A stretch of 37,700 nt of DNA, taken from positions 1-37,700 of the forward strand of contig NZ_AKJS01000081.1 of the NCBI RefSeq assembly GCF_000282215.1, given 5' to 3'. Below the pieces are notes generated by a model. It made no database searches, was not told the DNA's origin, and saw only the letters and a list, made by a program, of their open reading frames with translations. Positions 9,986 through 19,190 of the stretch are shown here, one piece after another (the first letter of the stretch is position 1; the number at the start of each line of letters is the position of its first letter). Both the position numbers and the translations under genes were made by a program. The DNA is from Pseudomonas sp. GM21 (GTDB lineage Bacteria > Pseudomonadota > Gammaproteobacteria > Pseudomonadales > Pseudomonadaceae).

Positions 9986-11287
9986 TTATTGCAAAGTGTG
10001 TTGCTCGATGAAGTCATTCGGTTGCAAACCTTCGCGGCTCACCAATCGATTCAACTCGATCCGTGGCAAGCGAACGGCCAGCAGGCTGATGCCTTCTTCG
10101 TCGTGTTCTTCTTTCTGCACCGCACCGACTTCGAAAAACTGCGCACGCAGTCGAGCAAAACGTTGCGGCAAGCGCAAGGTACCGATAAACAAATCACTGC
10201 CGAGTAACTCGGCAATGGCTTGCTCAAGCAATTCCAGGCCCGTGCCATCACGCGCCGACAGCCAGACCCGCTGGGGTTTGCCGTTTTCGTCACGCTGGAT
10301 TTGTGGCTCAACGCCTTCAAGCAAATCGAGTTTGTTATAGACCTCGAGGATCGGCAAGTCCTGGGCACCAATCTCGCCCAGCACCACCATCACCTGCTCG
10401 ATCTGCAACATACGATCGGGTTCGGCCGCATCGATCACGTGTAACAAAAGGTCGGAGTTGCTCGACTCTTCGAGAGTAGACCGAAATGCCTCGACCAGCT
10501 TGTGGGGCAAGTGGCGAATGAAACCCACGGTGTCCGCCAGGACAATCGGCCCCAGATCGTCTAAATCCAGACGACGCAGGGTCGGGTCCAGCGTGGCAAA
10601 CAATTGGTCAGCCGCGTACACGTCGGATTTCGTCACGTTATTGAAGAGCGTGGATTTACCGGCGTTGGTATACCCCACCAGCGACACGGTAGGAATATCC
10701 GCACGCATACGGCCACGTCGCGACTGCTCGCGCTGGCTGCGCACTTTCTCCAACCGCCCCTTGATCTGTCGCAGGCGAACCCGCAGCAAACGGCGGTCGG
10801 TTTCCAGTTGGGTTTCACCCGGACCACGCATGCCGATGCCGCCACCTTGGCGTTCAAGGTGGGTCCAGCCACGAACCAGCCGGGTGCTCATGTGGTCAAG
10901 CTGGGCCAGTTCTACCTGGAGCTTGCCTTCATGGGTACGGGCTCGTTGGGCGAAAATATCGAGAATCAGACCGGTGCGGTCGATCACGCGACACTCGAAC
11001 ACACGCTCGAGGTTACGTTCCTGGCTGGGCGTGAGGATGTGATTGAAAATCACCAGATCGGCCTCTTCGGCCTTGACCAGGTCGCGCAGCTCCTCGACCT
11101 TGCCGCTGCCAATCAGGAATTTGGCGGTTGGCCGATGACGCGGCACGTTAAAAAACGCAACGGTCTCGGCGCCGGCCGAATTAGCCAACTCCTGAAACTC
11201 CTGCGGATCTTCGCGCGCCTCAGGGTCCTGTCCATCCAAGTGAACGAGGATGACTCGCTCACCACCACCGTGGCGCTCAAAGAACAA
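9986..11287 (-). CDS. hflX: Ribosome-associated GTPase HflX
   Basis: GTPase of 433 residues that binds 50S subunits and splits stalled ribosomes. The N-terminal HflX domain includes VIFNHILTPSQERNLE, followed by a helical linker (GGGIGMRGPGETQLETDRR). The G domain then shows G1 GYTNAGKST, G3 DTVGF and G4 NKLD. The start is a TTG (11287) with AGGAG just upstream and an N-terminus (MFFERHGGGERVILVHL) usual for pseudomonads; no ATG fits better. It follows hfq by 12 bases, so the two are co-transcribed. This is also the hfq-hflX order of enterobacteria. Confidence 0.96.
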   Translation of the reverse strand: MFFERHGGGERVILVHLDGQDPEAREDPQEFQELANSAGAETVAFFNVPRHRPTAKFLIGSGKVEELRDLVKAEEADLVIFNHILTPSQERNLERVFECRVIDRTGLILDIFAQRARTHEGKLQVELAQLDHMSTRLVRGWTHLERQGGGIGMRGPGETQLETDRRLLRVRLRQIKGRLEKVRSQREQSRRGRMRADIPTVSLVGYTNAGKSTLFNNVTKSDVYAADQLFATLDPTLRRLDLDDLGPIVLADTVGFIRHLPHKLVEAFRSTLEESSNSDLLLHVIDAAEPDRMLQIEQVMVVLGEIGAQDLPILEVYNKLDLLEGVEPQIQRDENGKPQRVWLSARDGTGLELLEQAIAELLGSDLFIGTLRLPQRFARLRAQFFEVGAVQKEEHDEEGISLLAVRLPRIELNRLVSREGLQPNDFIEQHTLQ

Positions 11288-11299
11288 AGGAGACTCCTA

Positions 11300-11560
11300 T
11301 CAGGCGTTACCTGGCTCAGCGTCACCTGCTTCGGATTCGGTTGCGCTAGGCAGACGAATTGGACGAACCGGCACCACTGTAGAGATAGCGTGTTTGTAAA
11401 CCATCTGGCTCACGGTGTTTTTCAGCAGGATAACGAACTGGTCGAAAGACTCGATCGTGCCTTGCAGTTTGATACCGTTGACCAGGTAGATGGACACCCC
11501 AACTTTCTCTTTACGTAAAGTATTCAAGTAAGGGTCTTGTAGCGAATGCCCTTTTGACAT
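11300..11560 (-). CDS. hfq: RNA chaperone Hfq
   Basis: Hexameric Sm-like protein that binds small RNAs and mRNA A-rich tracts. In Pseudomonas it is also the partner of Crc in catabolite repression. The product has 86 residues: [13 protein letters not shown], Sm1 ([20 protein letters not shown]), Sm2 ([10 protein letters not shown]), then a short acidic tail ([14 protein letters not shown]). I chose ATG 11560, preceded by AAGGAG (minus strand) at the right distance, over the in-frame ATG at 11569. There are 93 bases between miaA and hfq; part of that stretch is A+T-rich and could hold a separate promoter, but none is clear. Confidence 0.98.
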   Translation of the reverse strand: MSKGHSLQDPYLNTLRKEKVGVSIYLVNGIKLQGTIESFDQFVILLKNTVSQMVYKHAISTVVPVRPIRLPSATESEAGDAEPGNA

Positions 11561-11653
11561 GTGCCGCACTCCTTTAAGGATTCAAAATAAAAAATAGGTA
11601 AACAGATGGCTTTAGCCGTCACACCCCCAAGGATAGACGGCAATTGAAAAGAC

Positions 11654-12625
11654 TCATCTCAATATGGAGATGGTCCCCAAGTATTTCAAGGCGCGCGGCA
11701 GATTGTCGCAATCAAGGCTGTCCAGCCAGTGTAAATCAGCCCAACTGCGCAGCCAGGTGAACTGACGCTTTGCCAATTGGCGCGTGGCAATGATTCCACG
11801 CTCCTGCATCTCGGCTTGTGTCAGCTTGCCATCCAGGTAATCCCAGACTTGTCGGTAGCCTACTGCACGTATAGACGGCAACCCGGAATGCAGGTCACTT
11901 CTCTTGCGCAGGGCTACGACCTCGTCAATGAATCCCTGTTCCAACATATTCGTGAATCTTTGTTTAATTCGTTCGTGCAGTACCTGGCGATTTGCCGGAG
12001 CAATGGCCAAGTTCGCGACAGTATAGGGCAATTGTTGCAGTCCCGAAGCGGCTGCTTCAGTACTTTGCGCAGTTTGTCTCAGTCGCAGCTCGGTCATGCT
12101 CTGACCGCTGACGCGATAAACTTCCAGTGCTCGACTGAGTCGCTGCGGATCGTTCGGATGAATACGTGCAGCCGATACCGGATCAATGGCTGCCAATTGT
12201 TCGTGCAAGGCTTGCCAGCCAAGGCGTTCAGCCTCTTCTTCAATCTGTGCGCGAACCTCGGGATCAGCCGCCGGCATGTCCGCCAGGCCTTCGACCAAAG
12301 CCTTGTAATAGAGCATTGTGCCGCCCACCAGCAGCGGAATTTTTCCCCGCGCAGTGATCTCGGCCATCGCTTCAAGGGCATCACGGCGAAAATCAGCGGC
12401 CGAATAGCTCTGCACCGGGTCAAGAATGTCGATCAACCGGTGCGGGAATTCGCACAGAATTTCTTTCGACGGTTTGGCCGTGCCAATATCCATGCCCCGG
12501 TAGACCAGCGCCGAATCAACGCTGATCAGCTCGCAAGGCAGGACTTTGGTCAGTTCGATGGCCAGGTCGGTCTTGCCCGCAGCGGTCGGGCCCATCAGAA
12601 AAATCGCTGGAGGGAGCTGGCTCAT
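11654..12625 (-). CDS. miaA: tRNA dimethylallyltransferase MiaA
   Basis: Transfers a dimethylallyl group to A37 of tRNAs that read UNN codons, the first step to ms2i6A. The 323-residue product has the P-loop [11 protein letters not shown] near the N-terminus, then [18 protein letters not shown], and the catalytic region with [11 protein letters not shown] and [19 protein letters not shown] 12625 ([14 protein letters not shown]) overlaps the mutL stop by one base (TGATG), which also argues for this start over the longer frame to 12700. The mutL-miaA-hfq-hflX order is widely conserved. Confidence 0.98.
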   Translation of the reverse strand: MSQLPPAIFLMGPTAAGKTDLAIELTKVLPCELISVDSALVYRGMDIGTAKPSKEILCEFPHRLIDILDPVQSYSAADFRRDALEAMAEITARGKIPLLVGGTMLYYKALVEGLADMPAADPEVRAQIEEEAERLGWQALHEQLAAIDPVSAARIHPNDPQRLSRALEVYRVSGQSMTELRLRQTAQSTEAAASGLQQLPYTVANLAIAPANRQVLHERIKQRFTNMLEQGFIDEVVALRKRSDLHSGLPSIRAVGYRQVWDYLDGKLTQAEMQERGIIATRQLAKRQFTWLRSWADLHWLDSLDCDNLPRALKYLGTISILR

Positions 12626-14559
12626 CAACGACCGCGCAAGAAGAGTTTGTCCAGATCGTCCAGGCCCAATTGGGTCCAGGTCGGTCGGCCATGGTTGCAT
12701 TGACCACTGCGCTCGGTGTTTTCCATGTCGCGCAGCAGGCCGTTCATTTCCGGGATTGCCAGGCGCCGATTCGCCCGCACCGCGCCGTGACAGGCCATCG
12801 TTCCGAGCAGTTCGTTCAAATGGGCCTGAATCCGGTCGCTGGAGCCATATTCCATCAGGTCCGCCAATACATCACTGACCAGTCGATTGGCTTCAGCTTG
12901 CTTGAGCAAGGCCGGGATCTGTCGAATGGCCAGGGTCTCAGGCCCCAGGCGCTGCAACTCAAAGCCGAGACGCTGGAACCACGCGACGTGCTCTTCGGCG
13001 CAATCGGCTTCGCGCTGACTGACGGCCAATGACTCTGGCACTAACAGCGGCTGACCGCTCAGGCCTTCGCTGGCCATGGCGATTTTCAGGCGTTCGTACA
13101 TGATCCGCTCGTGGGCTGCATGCATGTCCACCAGCACCAGCCCCTGGGCGTTTTCCGACAGGATGTAGATGCCTTTGAGCTGCGCCAGTGCATAACCCAG
13201 TGGCGGAATGTCGTCCTGCCCGGCCGGCAGCGCGACCGCGCTGGCCTCGGGCAGCGCGACCGCGCTGGCCTCGGGCAGCGGCGCAAAAAACTCGCGATAG
13301 GCGGCCTGAGCCTCGGCGACCGGCACCCCGGACTGAGGCCGTGGCGTGTATTGATACTGATAGCCGGCGCCGGCGCCCGAGCCAGCCGGGGTATTAAACG
13401 ACGGCTGCGCCTGGGGCTGCTCCAGCAACGCATTGGCTGCCAGGCGCATCTCGCCCTGCGGGCCGAATTCACCGGCGTCGAGGCCGGTCGGTCGAACGAT
13501 GGCCGTCGCGACCGGTGCAGCCAGATGATCTTCCGGGCGCACATCGCCCAAGGCGCGGTGCAAGGTGCCGTAGAGGAAATCGTGAACCATGCGCCCGTCA
13601 CGGAAGCGAACTTCGTGCTTGGTCGGGTGCACGTTGACGTCGACACCGGCCGGATCAACTTCAAAAAACAGTACGAATGTCGGATGCCGGCCATTGAACA
13701 GCACGTCGCGATAGGCCTGGCGCACCGCGTGAGCCACCAGTTTGTCGCGCACCGCGCGGCCATTCACAAAGAAGTACTGCAAGTCCGCCTGGCTGCGATT
13801 GAACGTCGGCAAACCGACCCAGCCCCACAAATGCAGGCCATTGCGCTCGATTTCGATCGGCAGCGCCTGTTCGAGGAAACCCGAACCGCAAATGGCCGCC
13901 ACACGCCGGGCACGCGCCGCGTCGTCATGGGCTTCGTGCAGGCTGAGGATGGTCTTGCCGTTGTGTCGCAAATGGAACGCCACGTCGAAACGCGCCAGCG
14001 CCAGACGCTTGATCACTTCCTGCAGGTGATCGAATTCGGTTTTTTCGGTCTTGAGGAATTTACGCCGAGCCGGAGTGTTGAAGAACAGGTCGCGCACTTC
14101 CACCGAGGTACCCACTGGATGGGCGGCTGGCTGCACGCGGGGCGCCATGTCCCGGCCTTCGGTCTCGACCTGCCAGGCCTGATCGGCATCGCGGGTGCGG
14201 GACGTCAGGGTCAGGCGCGCCACGGAGCTGATCGACGCCAGAGCCTCACCACGGAACCCCAGGCTCATGACCTGCTCCAGGTCCTCAAGGTTACGAATTT
14301 TGCTGGTGGCGTGTCGGGCCAAGGCCAGCGGCAGGTCATCGGCAGAAATACCACTGCCGTCGTCGCGCACCCGCAGCAGCTTGACGCCACCCTGCTCGAC
14401 ATCGACATCGATGCGTTTGGCGCCAGAGTCGAGGCTGTTTTCCAGCAGCTCTTTAATCACCGAGGCCGGGCGTTCAACCACCTCGCCGGCGGCAATCTGG
14501 TTCGCCAGTCGCGGGCTGAGCAGCTCGATGCGAGCACTGTTGGTCACGACTTGATTCAT
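12625..14559 (-). CDS. mutL: DNA mismatch repair protein MutL (endonuclease type)
   Basis: Links MutS mismatch recognition to strand removal. The 644-residue product has an N-terminal GHKL ATPase: [16 protein letters not shown] with the catalytic Glu, [14 protein letters not shown] and [11 protein letters not shown] Pro/Ala/Gln-rich linker covers about 370-460. The C-terminal dimerisation domain carries D478-M-H-A-A-H-E484-R-I-M-Y-E489, which fits the DQHA(X)2E(X)4E metal-binding endonuclease motif of MutL proteins from bacteria without MutH, as reported for P. aeruginosa. The linker has a perfect 24-bp tandem duplication. The ATG overlaps the amiB stop by four bases (ATGA), and the stop overlaps the miaA start, so the three are coupled. 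Confidence 0.98.
   Translation of the reverse strand: MNQVVTNSARIELLSPRLANQIAAGEVVERPASVIKELLENSLDSGAKRIDVDVEQGGVKLLRVRDDGSGISADDLPLALARHATSKIRNLEDLEQVMSLGFRGEALASISSVARLTLTSRTRDADQAWQVETEGRDMAPRVQPAAHPVGTSVEVRDLFFNTPARRKFLKTEKTEFDHLQEVIKRLALARFDVAFHLRHNGKTILSLHEAHDDAARARRVAAICGSGFLEQALPIEIERNGLHLWGWVGLPTFNRSQADLQYFFVNGRAVRDKLVAHAVRQAYRDVLFNGRHPTFVLFFEVDPAGVDVNVHPTKHEVRFRDGRMVHDFLYGTLHRALGDVRPEDHLAAPVATAIVRPTGLDAGEFGPQGEMRLAANALLEQPQAQPSFNTPAGSGAGAGYQYQYTPRPQSGVPVAEAQAAYREFFAPLPEASAVALPEASAVALPAGQDDIPPLGYALAQLKGIYILSENAQGLVLVDMHAAHERIMYERLKIAMASEGLSGQPLLVPESLAVSQREADCAEEHVAWFQRLGFELQRLGPETLAIRQIPALLKQAEANRLVSDVLADLMEYGSSDRIQAHLNELLGTMACHGAVRANRRLAIPEMNGLLRDMENTERSGQCNHGRPTWTQLGLDDLDKLFLRGR
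13227..13274 (-). repeat. Perfect 24-bp tandem duplication inside the mutL linker
   Basis: Two identical in-frame 24-base units, 13227-13250 and 13251-13274, are followed by six bases of a third (13275-13280). Each encodes eight residues, PEASAVAL in phase, giving the doubled stretch around residues 429-445 of MutL. The repeat keeps frame. It lies in the flexible linker, so it probably does not disturb function. Confidence 0.95.
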
Positions 14560-15992
14560 TCTTTGGCCGCCAGTTCGGTGCCTGGAATGGTCAGATGCTG
14601 ACCGATCTTCAGCTCATCGCTCGACAGGTTGTTGGCGCTGCGCAGCGTCGCTGGCGACACTTGGTAACGCACGGCAATCATCGCCAGGGTCTCACCCGGA
14701 TTGACCCGATGATCACGAGGGCCTTGAGCGATTTTTCCGGAATCGCGCAGCCACGCAATGTAAGTGCCTGGCGGCGGATTCTGCTGGAAGAACTGACGCA
14801 CGCCGCTGCTGATCGAACGCGCCAGCGCCTGCTGGTGATTCGATGCCGCAAGCTTTGAGGCTTCGTTAGCGTTGGAGATGAATCCGGTTTCGACCAGGAT
14901 CGACGGGATGTCTGGCGATTTCAGCACCATAAACCCGGCCTGTTCCACACGCTGTTTATGCAACGGAGTGACGCGACCGATGTTGCTCAGCACTTTCTGG
15001 CCGACGTTCAGGCTGGACGTCAGCGACGCCGTCATCGACAGGTCAAGCAGCACGCCCGCGAGCATGCGGTCCTTGTCATCGAGGCTGACGTTGCCGGCGC
15101 CACCGATCAAGTCGGAGCGGTTTTCACTGTCTGCCAGCCAGCGGGCGGTTTCCGAAGTAGCACCGCGATCAGACAAGGCGAATACGGAAGCACCGAAGGC
15201 GGCAGCCGAAGGCGCGGCGTCGGCGTGGATCGAAACGAACAGGTCGGCGCCTTTCTTGCGGGCGATTTCGGTACGGCCGCGCAATGGAATGAAGTAGTCG
15301 CCGGTGCGGGTCAATTCGGCGCGGAAACCTTTCATGCCATTGACCTGACGCTGCAATTCACGGGCGATGGCCAATACCACGTCTTTTTCCCGCTGACCGC
15401 GAGAACCTGAGGCGCCCGGGTCTTCACCGCCGTGGCCGGCATCGATCACCACAATGATGTCGCGCTTGCCGGCCGGTGCAGGTGGAAGCTTGATCGCCGG
15501 CTCAACCGGCGTGACCGGCACTGCCGGCATCGTGGCGACCGAACGCGTCGGTACTGGCGACGGCGCCGGTGAGGCATCAGCGGCGCTATCAAACAGGTCA
15601 ACCACCAGTCGGTTGCCGTACTGGGCATTCGGGGCCAGGGAGAAGCTTTTTGGGGTCACGGCCTTTTTCAGGTCGATAACCACCCGCAGGTCGGTCGGCG
15701 TGCGTTGAGCCGAGCGCATGGCGGTAATGGGGGTATTGGATGTGTTGACGTTCAGCGGCGCACCGAGTGTCGCACCATTGATGTCGATCACCAGCCGATC
15801 CGGAGCAGTCAGGGTGAAAACGCTGTGTTGCACAGGCCCGGTCAGGTCGAACACCAGCCGTGTGTTGTCCGGCGCCCGCCACAGGCGAACGCTATTGACC
15901 TTCGAGTCGGCCACAGCGTCGACGGTCACCGCCAAAAACAACAATCCTACGGCAGCTACCATTGCGCGAAAGCGCATACCTGACCCCATCAT
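14556..15992 (-). CDS. amiB: N-acetylmuramoyl-L-alanine amidase (AmiB/AmiC type)
   Basis: Periplasmic zinc amidase that cleaves septal peptidoglycan stems during daughter-cell separation. The 478-residue product has a signal peptide ([19 protein letters not shown], cleaved near DAVADS) and an AMIN domain (about 25-130: [19 protein letters not shown]). A Pro-rich linker follows, then the amidase_3 domain with [13 protein letters not shown] (Zn His), SIHADA (Zn His) and [11 protein letters not shown] (catalytic Glu), and a C-terminal LysM ([19 protein letters not shown]). The start could be ATG 15992 or 15989, or ATG 15977 (MRFR), which gives a cleaner signal peptide and has GGGG six bases upstream. 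It follows tsaE without a gap and overlaps mutL by four bases. Confidence 0.95.
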   Translation of the reverse strand: MMGSGMRFRAMVAAVGLLFLAVTVDAVADSKVNSVRLWRAPDNTRLVFDLTGPVQHSVFTLTAPDRLVIDINGATLGAPLNVNTSNTPITAMRSAQRTPTDLRVVIDLKKAVTPKSFSLAPNAQYGNRLVVDLFDSAADASPAPSPVPTRSVATMPAVPVTPVEPAIKLPPAPAGKRDIIVVIDAGHGGEDPGASGSRGQREKDVVLAIARELQRQVNGMKGFRAELTRTGDYFIPLRGRTEIARKKGADLFVSIHADAAPSAAAFGASVFALSDRGATSETARWLADSENRSDLIGGAGNVSLDDKDRMLAGVLLDLSMTASLTSSLNVGQKVLSNIGRVTPLHKQRVEQAGFMVLKSPDIPSILVETGFISNANEASKLAASNHQQALARSISSGVRQFFQQNPPPGTYIAWLRDSGKIAQGPRDHRVNPGETLAMIAVRYQVSPATLRSANNLSSDELKIGQHLTIPGTELAAKE

Positions 15993-16463
15993 TTAATTGG
16001 TTTCCAATGCCAAAGCGGCACACCAGGCCTCGCCACGCGAGCCCTGGGATAAAATTTTCAGCGAACGCCCGCTGTCTTGCGGGCTAATGGTAATGGTCAG
16101 GTCGGGCTTTGGCAAAAAGCCTGCACCTTTATCCGGCCACTCGATCAGGCACAGCGCGTCGTCATCGAAGTAGTCGCGAATGCCGAGGTACTCCAGCTCT
16201 TCCGGATCGACCAAACGGTACAGGTCGAAATGGAAGGCACGGATCTCGCCGATCTCGTAAGGTTCGACCAGCGTGAACGTCGGGCTTTTTACTGCGCCGA
16301 CATGCCCCAACCCCCGGATGATGCCCCGCGACAGCGTGGTTTTCCCCGCCCCCAGGTCCCCTTCCAGAAAAATCAGACCGTGCCCTTGGGTGGTTTTTGC
16401 GATATGTGCGCCAAAAGCGGTCATCGCCTCTTCATCAGCCAGGTACAGGGTTACTTCAGACAC
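15993..16463 (-). CDS. tsaE: tRNA threonylcarbamoyladenosine biosynthesis ATPase TsaE
   Basis: P-loop ATPase that works with TsaB and TsaD to make t6A37 on ANN-decoding tRNAs. The 156-residue product has the usual length. The Walker A motif is GDLGAGKTTLSRG, then KSPTFTLVEPYE and FHFDLYRLVDPEELEYLGI with the conserved Glu residues, and LIEWPDKGAGFLP. The start is GTG 16463, preceded by GGAGGAG (minus strand) eight bases upstream. The gene begins 13 bases inside the end of nnrD, and its stop directly abuts the amiB start. Confidence 0.96.
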   Translation of the reverse strand: MSEVTLYLADEEAMTAFGAHIAKTTQGHGLIFLEGDLGAGKTTLSRGIIRGLGHVGAVKSPTFTLVEPYEIGEIRAFHFDLYRLVDPEELEYLGIRDYFDDDALCLIEWPDKGAGFLPKPDLTITISPQDSGRSLKILSQGSRGEAWCAALALETN

Positions 16464-17950
16464 GGTGCTTGCTCCTCCAACAACTGACGAATGGCCGGGA
16501 TCAGATCACTGGCCGCCAGCCCACGGCCATTTTTACCTTGTTGCTCACCTGCGTTGGCGTGTAGCCAGACCGCCAGACAAGCGGCGTCGAACGCCGGCAT
16601 GCCTTGAGCCAGCAGAGCGCCCACCAACCCGGCCAGCACATCGCCTAGTCCGGCGGTGGCCATGGCCGGATGACCTTGATGACACAACGCCAGACGCCCA
16701 TCGGGGCTGGCGATCAGGCTGCCGGCGCCTTTCAACACCACGACAGTCGTGTATTTTTTGCTCAATGCATGTGCCGCTGCCGGGCGGTCAGCCTGCACTT
16801 GGGCAGTGCTGATCCCGAGCAATCGCGCCGCTTCACCTGGATGCGGTGTGATCACGCAGTCCTTGGGCAAATTCACACGTTCTTCGGCCAGCATATTCAA
16901 TGCATCGGCATCCCAGACTTGCGGCAACGGCGCATTGGCCGCGGCCGACAGCAAACTACGGCCCCAGGAAGCCTGCCCCAAGCCGGGACCGACCACCAGT
17001 ACAGAAACCTTTTGCAGCAGTTCCATCAGCTGGTTGGCCGATGACGTGCCCAGCACCATGGCTTCAGGGATTCTAGCCAGCGCGGCGCCAACATGCTCAC
17101 TGCGAGTGGCCACGGAGACCATGCCGGCCCCGCTGCGCAGAGCGCTTTGTGCACTCAGCAGGATCGCCCCCCCTAACCCGCGATCACCACCGATCAGCAG
17201 CACGTGGCCGAATTTGCCTTTGTGGGACGTCGGTGTTCGGGGGGCAAGGCGCGGCAAGTTACCGGTCGTCAGGCGACGAGCGCTAACCGACGCGGCCTCA
17301 ACCAGTTGTGGATCGGCGTGTAAATCGTTGAAAACCAGATCACCGACGACGTCTGCGGCATCACCGGTGAACAGTCCCAGCTTCAACCCGATGAAGGTCA
17401 CGGTAAGATCGGCTTGCACCGCCGCCCCGAGAACGCGCCCGGTATCGGCGCAAAGGCCCGAAGGGATATCCACCGCCGCCACCGGCAATCCGCAGGCGTT
17501 GATCGCCGCGATAGCGTCTGCGTAAGGCACCCTCACTTCACCCGTCAGACCGGTGCCCAGCAACGCGTCCAGCACGATGCCGCGCAGTTCAGCCTGCGCA
17601 GTCCAGGGCTCAATCAAGATGTTCTCGGAAACGGCCTCGGCATGGGCCAACGCTGCGTCACCCTGCAAACGCTGGGGATCACCGACCGCCAGTACCCGCA
17701 CCGACCAACCCGCACGTTGGGCCAGCACCGCCACCAGATAACCATCGCCAGCGTTATTACCGTGACCGGCCAGCACACTTAATTCACTCGCCGACGGCCA
17801 CTGCCGGACCAGCGCACGCCAGGTCACCCGGGCTGCGCGCTGCATCAACTCGAAGCCCGGTGTGCCGGCCGCAATAAGGCTCGCATCGAGCCCGCGGACC
17901 TGCGCAGCGCTATACAGCGCGTCGGGTAAATCATCTTTAGTGTGCGGCAT
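16451..17950 (-). CDS. nnrD: Bifunctional NAD(P)H-hydrate epimerase / ADP-dependent dehydratase
   Basis: Repairs hydrated NADH and NADPH: the N-terminal domain (about 1-215) epimerises the R form to S, and the C-terminal ribokinase-like domain (about 230-495) dehydrates it using ADP. The 499-residue fusion has the usual length. Visible motifs are AGHGNNAGDGYLVA, LLGTGLTGEV and AVDIPSGLCADTG in the epimerase part, and LLIGGDRGLGGAILLSAQSA and MATAGLGDVLAGLVGALL in the dehydratase part. I chose ATG 17950 (MPHTKDDLPDALYSAAQVR), not the longer frame that crosses the divergent queG. A perfect -10 lies just upstream. It is the first gene of the nine-gene minus-strand array. Confidence 0.95.
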   Translation of the reverse strand: MPHTKDDLPDALYSAAQVRGLDASLIAAGTPGFELMQRAARVTWRALVRQWPSASELSVLAGHGNNAGDGYLVAVLAQRAGWSVRVLAVGDPQRLQGDAALAHAEAVSENILIEPWTAQAELRGIVLDALLGTGLTGEVRVPYADAIAAINACGLPVAAVDIPSGLCADTGRVLGAAVQADLTVTFIGLKLGLFTGDAADVVGDLVFNDLHADPQLVEAASVSARRLTTGNLPRLAPRTPTSHKGKFGHVLLIGGDRGLGGAILLSAQSALRSGAGMVSVATRSEHVGAALARIPEAMVLGTSSANQLMELLQKVSVLVVGPGLGQASWGRSLLSAAANAPLPQVWDADALNMLAEERVNLPKDCVITPHPGEAARLLGISTAQVQADRPAAAHALSKKYTTVVVLKGAGSLIASPDGRLALCHQGHPAMATAGLGDVLAGLVGALLAQGMPAFDAACLAVWLHANAGEQQGKNGRGLAASDLIPAIRQLLEEQAPCLK

Positions 17951-17978
17951 GCGTCTTCGGGCTCCGATGTCTGGCAGA

Positions 17979-17984
17979 ATTATA
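17979..17984 (-). promoter_or_regulatory. Probable -10 element for the nnrD-to-hflC array
   Basis: Read on the minus strand the hexamer is TATAAT, identical to the sigma-70 -10 consensus, about 28 bases before the nnrD start. No good -35 is visible 16-18 bases further up. The 63-base gap between nnrD and queG must hold divergent promoters, and the same bases read on the plus strand give an overlapping weaker -10 (TATACG) for queG. Confidence 0.5.
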
Positions 17985-18013
17985 CGCACCTCAGCTCCGG
18001 TTTCTCTCGCCTC

Positions 18014-19078
18014 ATGCCCGCTATTCCTACAGACCTGTCCGCCCTCGCCCAATCCATCAAGGACTGGGGTCGCGAGCTGGGCTTTCAGCAAGTCGGCATC
18101 AGCGGCCTCGACCTGGCAGAGCATGAGCAGCATTTGGAGCGCTGGCTCGCCGCCGGCTACCACGGCGAAATGGAGTATATGGGCGCCCACGGCAGCAAAC
18201 GTTCGCACCCGGAAGAACTCGTGCCCGGCACACTTCGGGTCGTTTCCCTGCGCATGGACTACCTGCCCGGAGACACTCAAATGGCGCAATTGCTGGCTCA
18301 GCCGGAAAAAGCCTACGTGTCGCGTTATGCCCTGGGCCGTGATTACCACAAGTTGATCCGCAAACGTGTGCAGCAACTGGCCGATAAAATTCAGGCCGAG
18401 ATCGGTCCGTTTGGTTTCCGTGCATTCGTCGACAGCGCTCCAGTGCTGGAAAAAGCCATCGCCGAACAGGCCGGTCTCGGCTGGATCGGCAAAAACACCC
18501 TGGTCTTGAATCGCAAGGCCGGCAGCTACTTCTTCCTCAGCGAGTTGTTTGTCGATCTGCCGCTACCGGTCGATCCACCTCACACCACCGAACATTGCGG
18601 TCGCTGCACGGCGTGCCTCGACATTTGCCCGACCAACGCCTTCGTCGGCCCGTATGTACTGGATGCCCGGCGCTGCATTTCCTACCTGACCATCGAACTG
18701 AAAAGCGCGATTCCGGAAGATTTGCGCCCCCTGATCGGCAATCGGGTGTTTGGTTGCGATGACTGCCAGATCGTCTGCCCATGGAACCGCTTCGCCCGCC
18801 CCACTGGAGAAAGCGATTTCAAGCCACGACACAATCTGGACAACGCGGAGCTGGCAGAGCTGTTCATGTGGGATGAGGAGAAGTTTCTCAGCAGCACCGA
18901 AGGTTCGCCGTTACGGCGAGCGGGTTATGAGCGTTGGTTGCGAAACCTGGCGGTGGGCCTGGGGAACGCGCCATCAAGCATTCCGGTGCTGGAAGCGCTA
19001 AAGGCTCGGCGCGACTATCCGTCAGAACTGGTGCGTGAGCATGTCGAGTGGGCCCTGAAACAACACGGACTCCTGTAG
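18014..19078 (+). CDS. queG: Epoxyqueuosine reductase QueG
   Basis: Cobalamin and iron-sulphur enzyme that reduces epoxyqueuosine to queuosine in tRNA, the last step of Q34 synthesis. The 354-residue product is of usual length. Two ferredoxin-like cluster motifs are complete: C195-GRC-TAC-LDIC and C248-DDC-QIVC-PW, together four cysteines for each [4Fe-4S] cluster. The stretch RYALGRDYHKLIRKRVQQLA and the DSAPVLEKAIAEQAGLGWIG motif are typical. I chose ATG 18014 (MPAIPTDLSALAQSIK); the longer frame would overlap nnrD. The TAG stop lies inside the left arm of a repeat pair, so the last codon context is supplied by the repeat. Confidence 0.96.
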   Translation: MPAIPTDLSALAQSIKDWGRELGFQQVGISGLDLAEHEQHLERWLAAGYHGEMEYMGAHGSKRSHPEELVPGTLRVVSLRMDYLPGDTQMAQLLAQPEKAYVSRYALGRDYHKLIRKRVQQLADKIQAEIGPFGFRAFVDSAPVLEKAIAEQAGLGWIGKNTLVLNRKAGSYFFLSELFVDLPLPVDPPHTTEHCGRCTACLDICPTNAFVGPYVLDARRCISYLTIELKSAIPEDLRPLIGNRVFGCDDCQIVCPWNRFARPTGESDFKPRHNLDNAELAELFMWDEEKFLSSTEGSPLRRAGYERWLRNLAVGLGNAPSSIPVLEALKARRDYPSELVREHVEWALKQHGLL

Positions 19079-19178
19079 CAGCTGCCGAAGGCTGCGTTCG
19101 AGGCCGCAGGACTCGCGGCGGATCTGATCACTTACGACTGCTTCGCAGCCGAACGCAGCCTTCGGCAGCTGCTACAGG
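19072..19178. repeat. REP-like inverted-repeat pair ('gtagcagctg' family) at the queG end
   Basis: Two perfectly complementary 29-bp arms at 19072-19100 and 19150-19178 read 'tgtagcagctgccgaaggct' plus flanks. The spacer carries cgactgcttcgcagcc, also found at the left edge of the window. The queG stop codon (19076-19078) is part of the left arm. The UPF0126 gene converges from the other side and ends 12 bases beyond the right arm. It is a strong potential hairpin with no T-run. Confidence 0.92.
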
Positions 19179-19190
19179 GACCGTGTGAAA

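Noticed and set aside
17951..18376. N-terminal extension of nnrD across queG
   Set aside because: The extra 142 residues are the antisense of queG; the family N-terminus begins at 17950 and a -10 lies just upstream.
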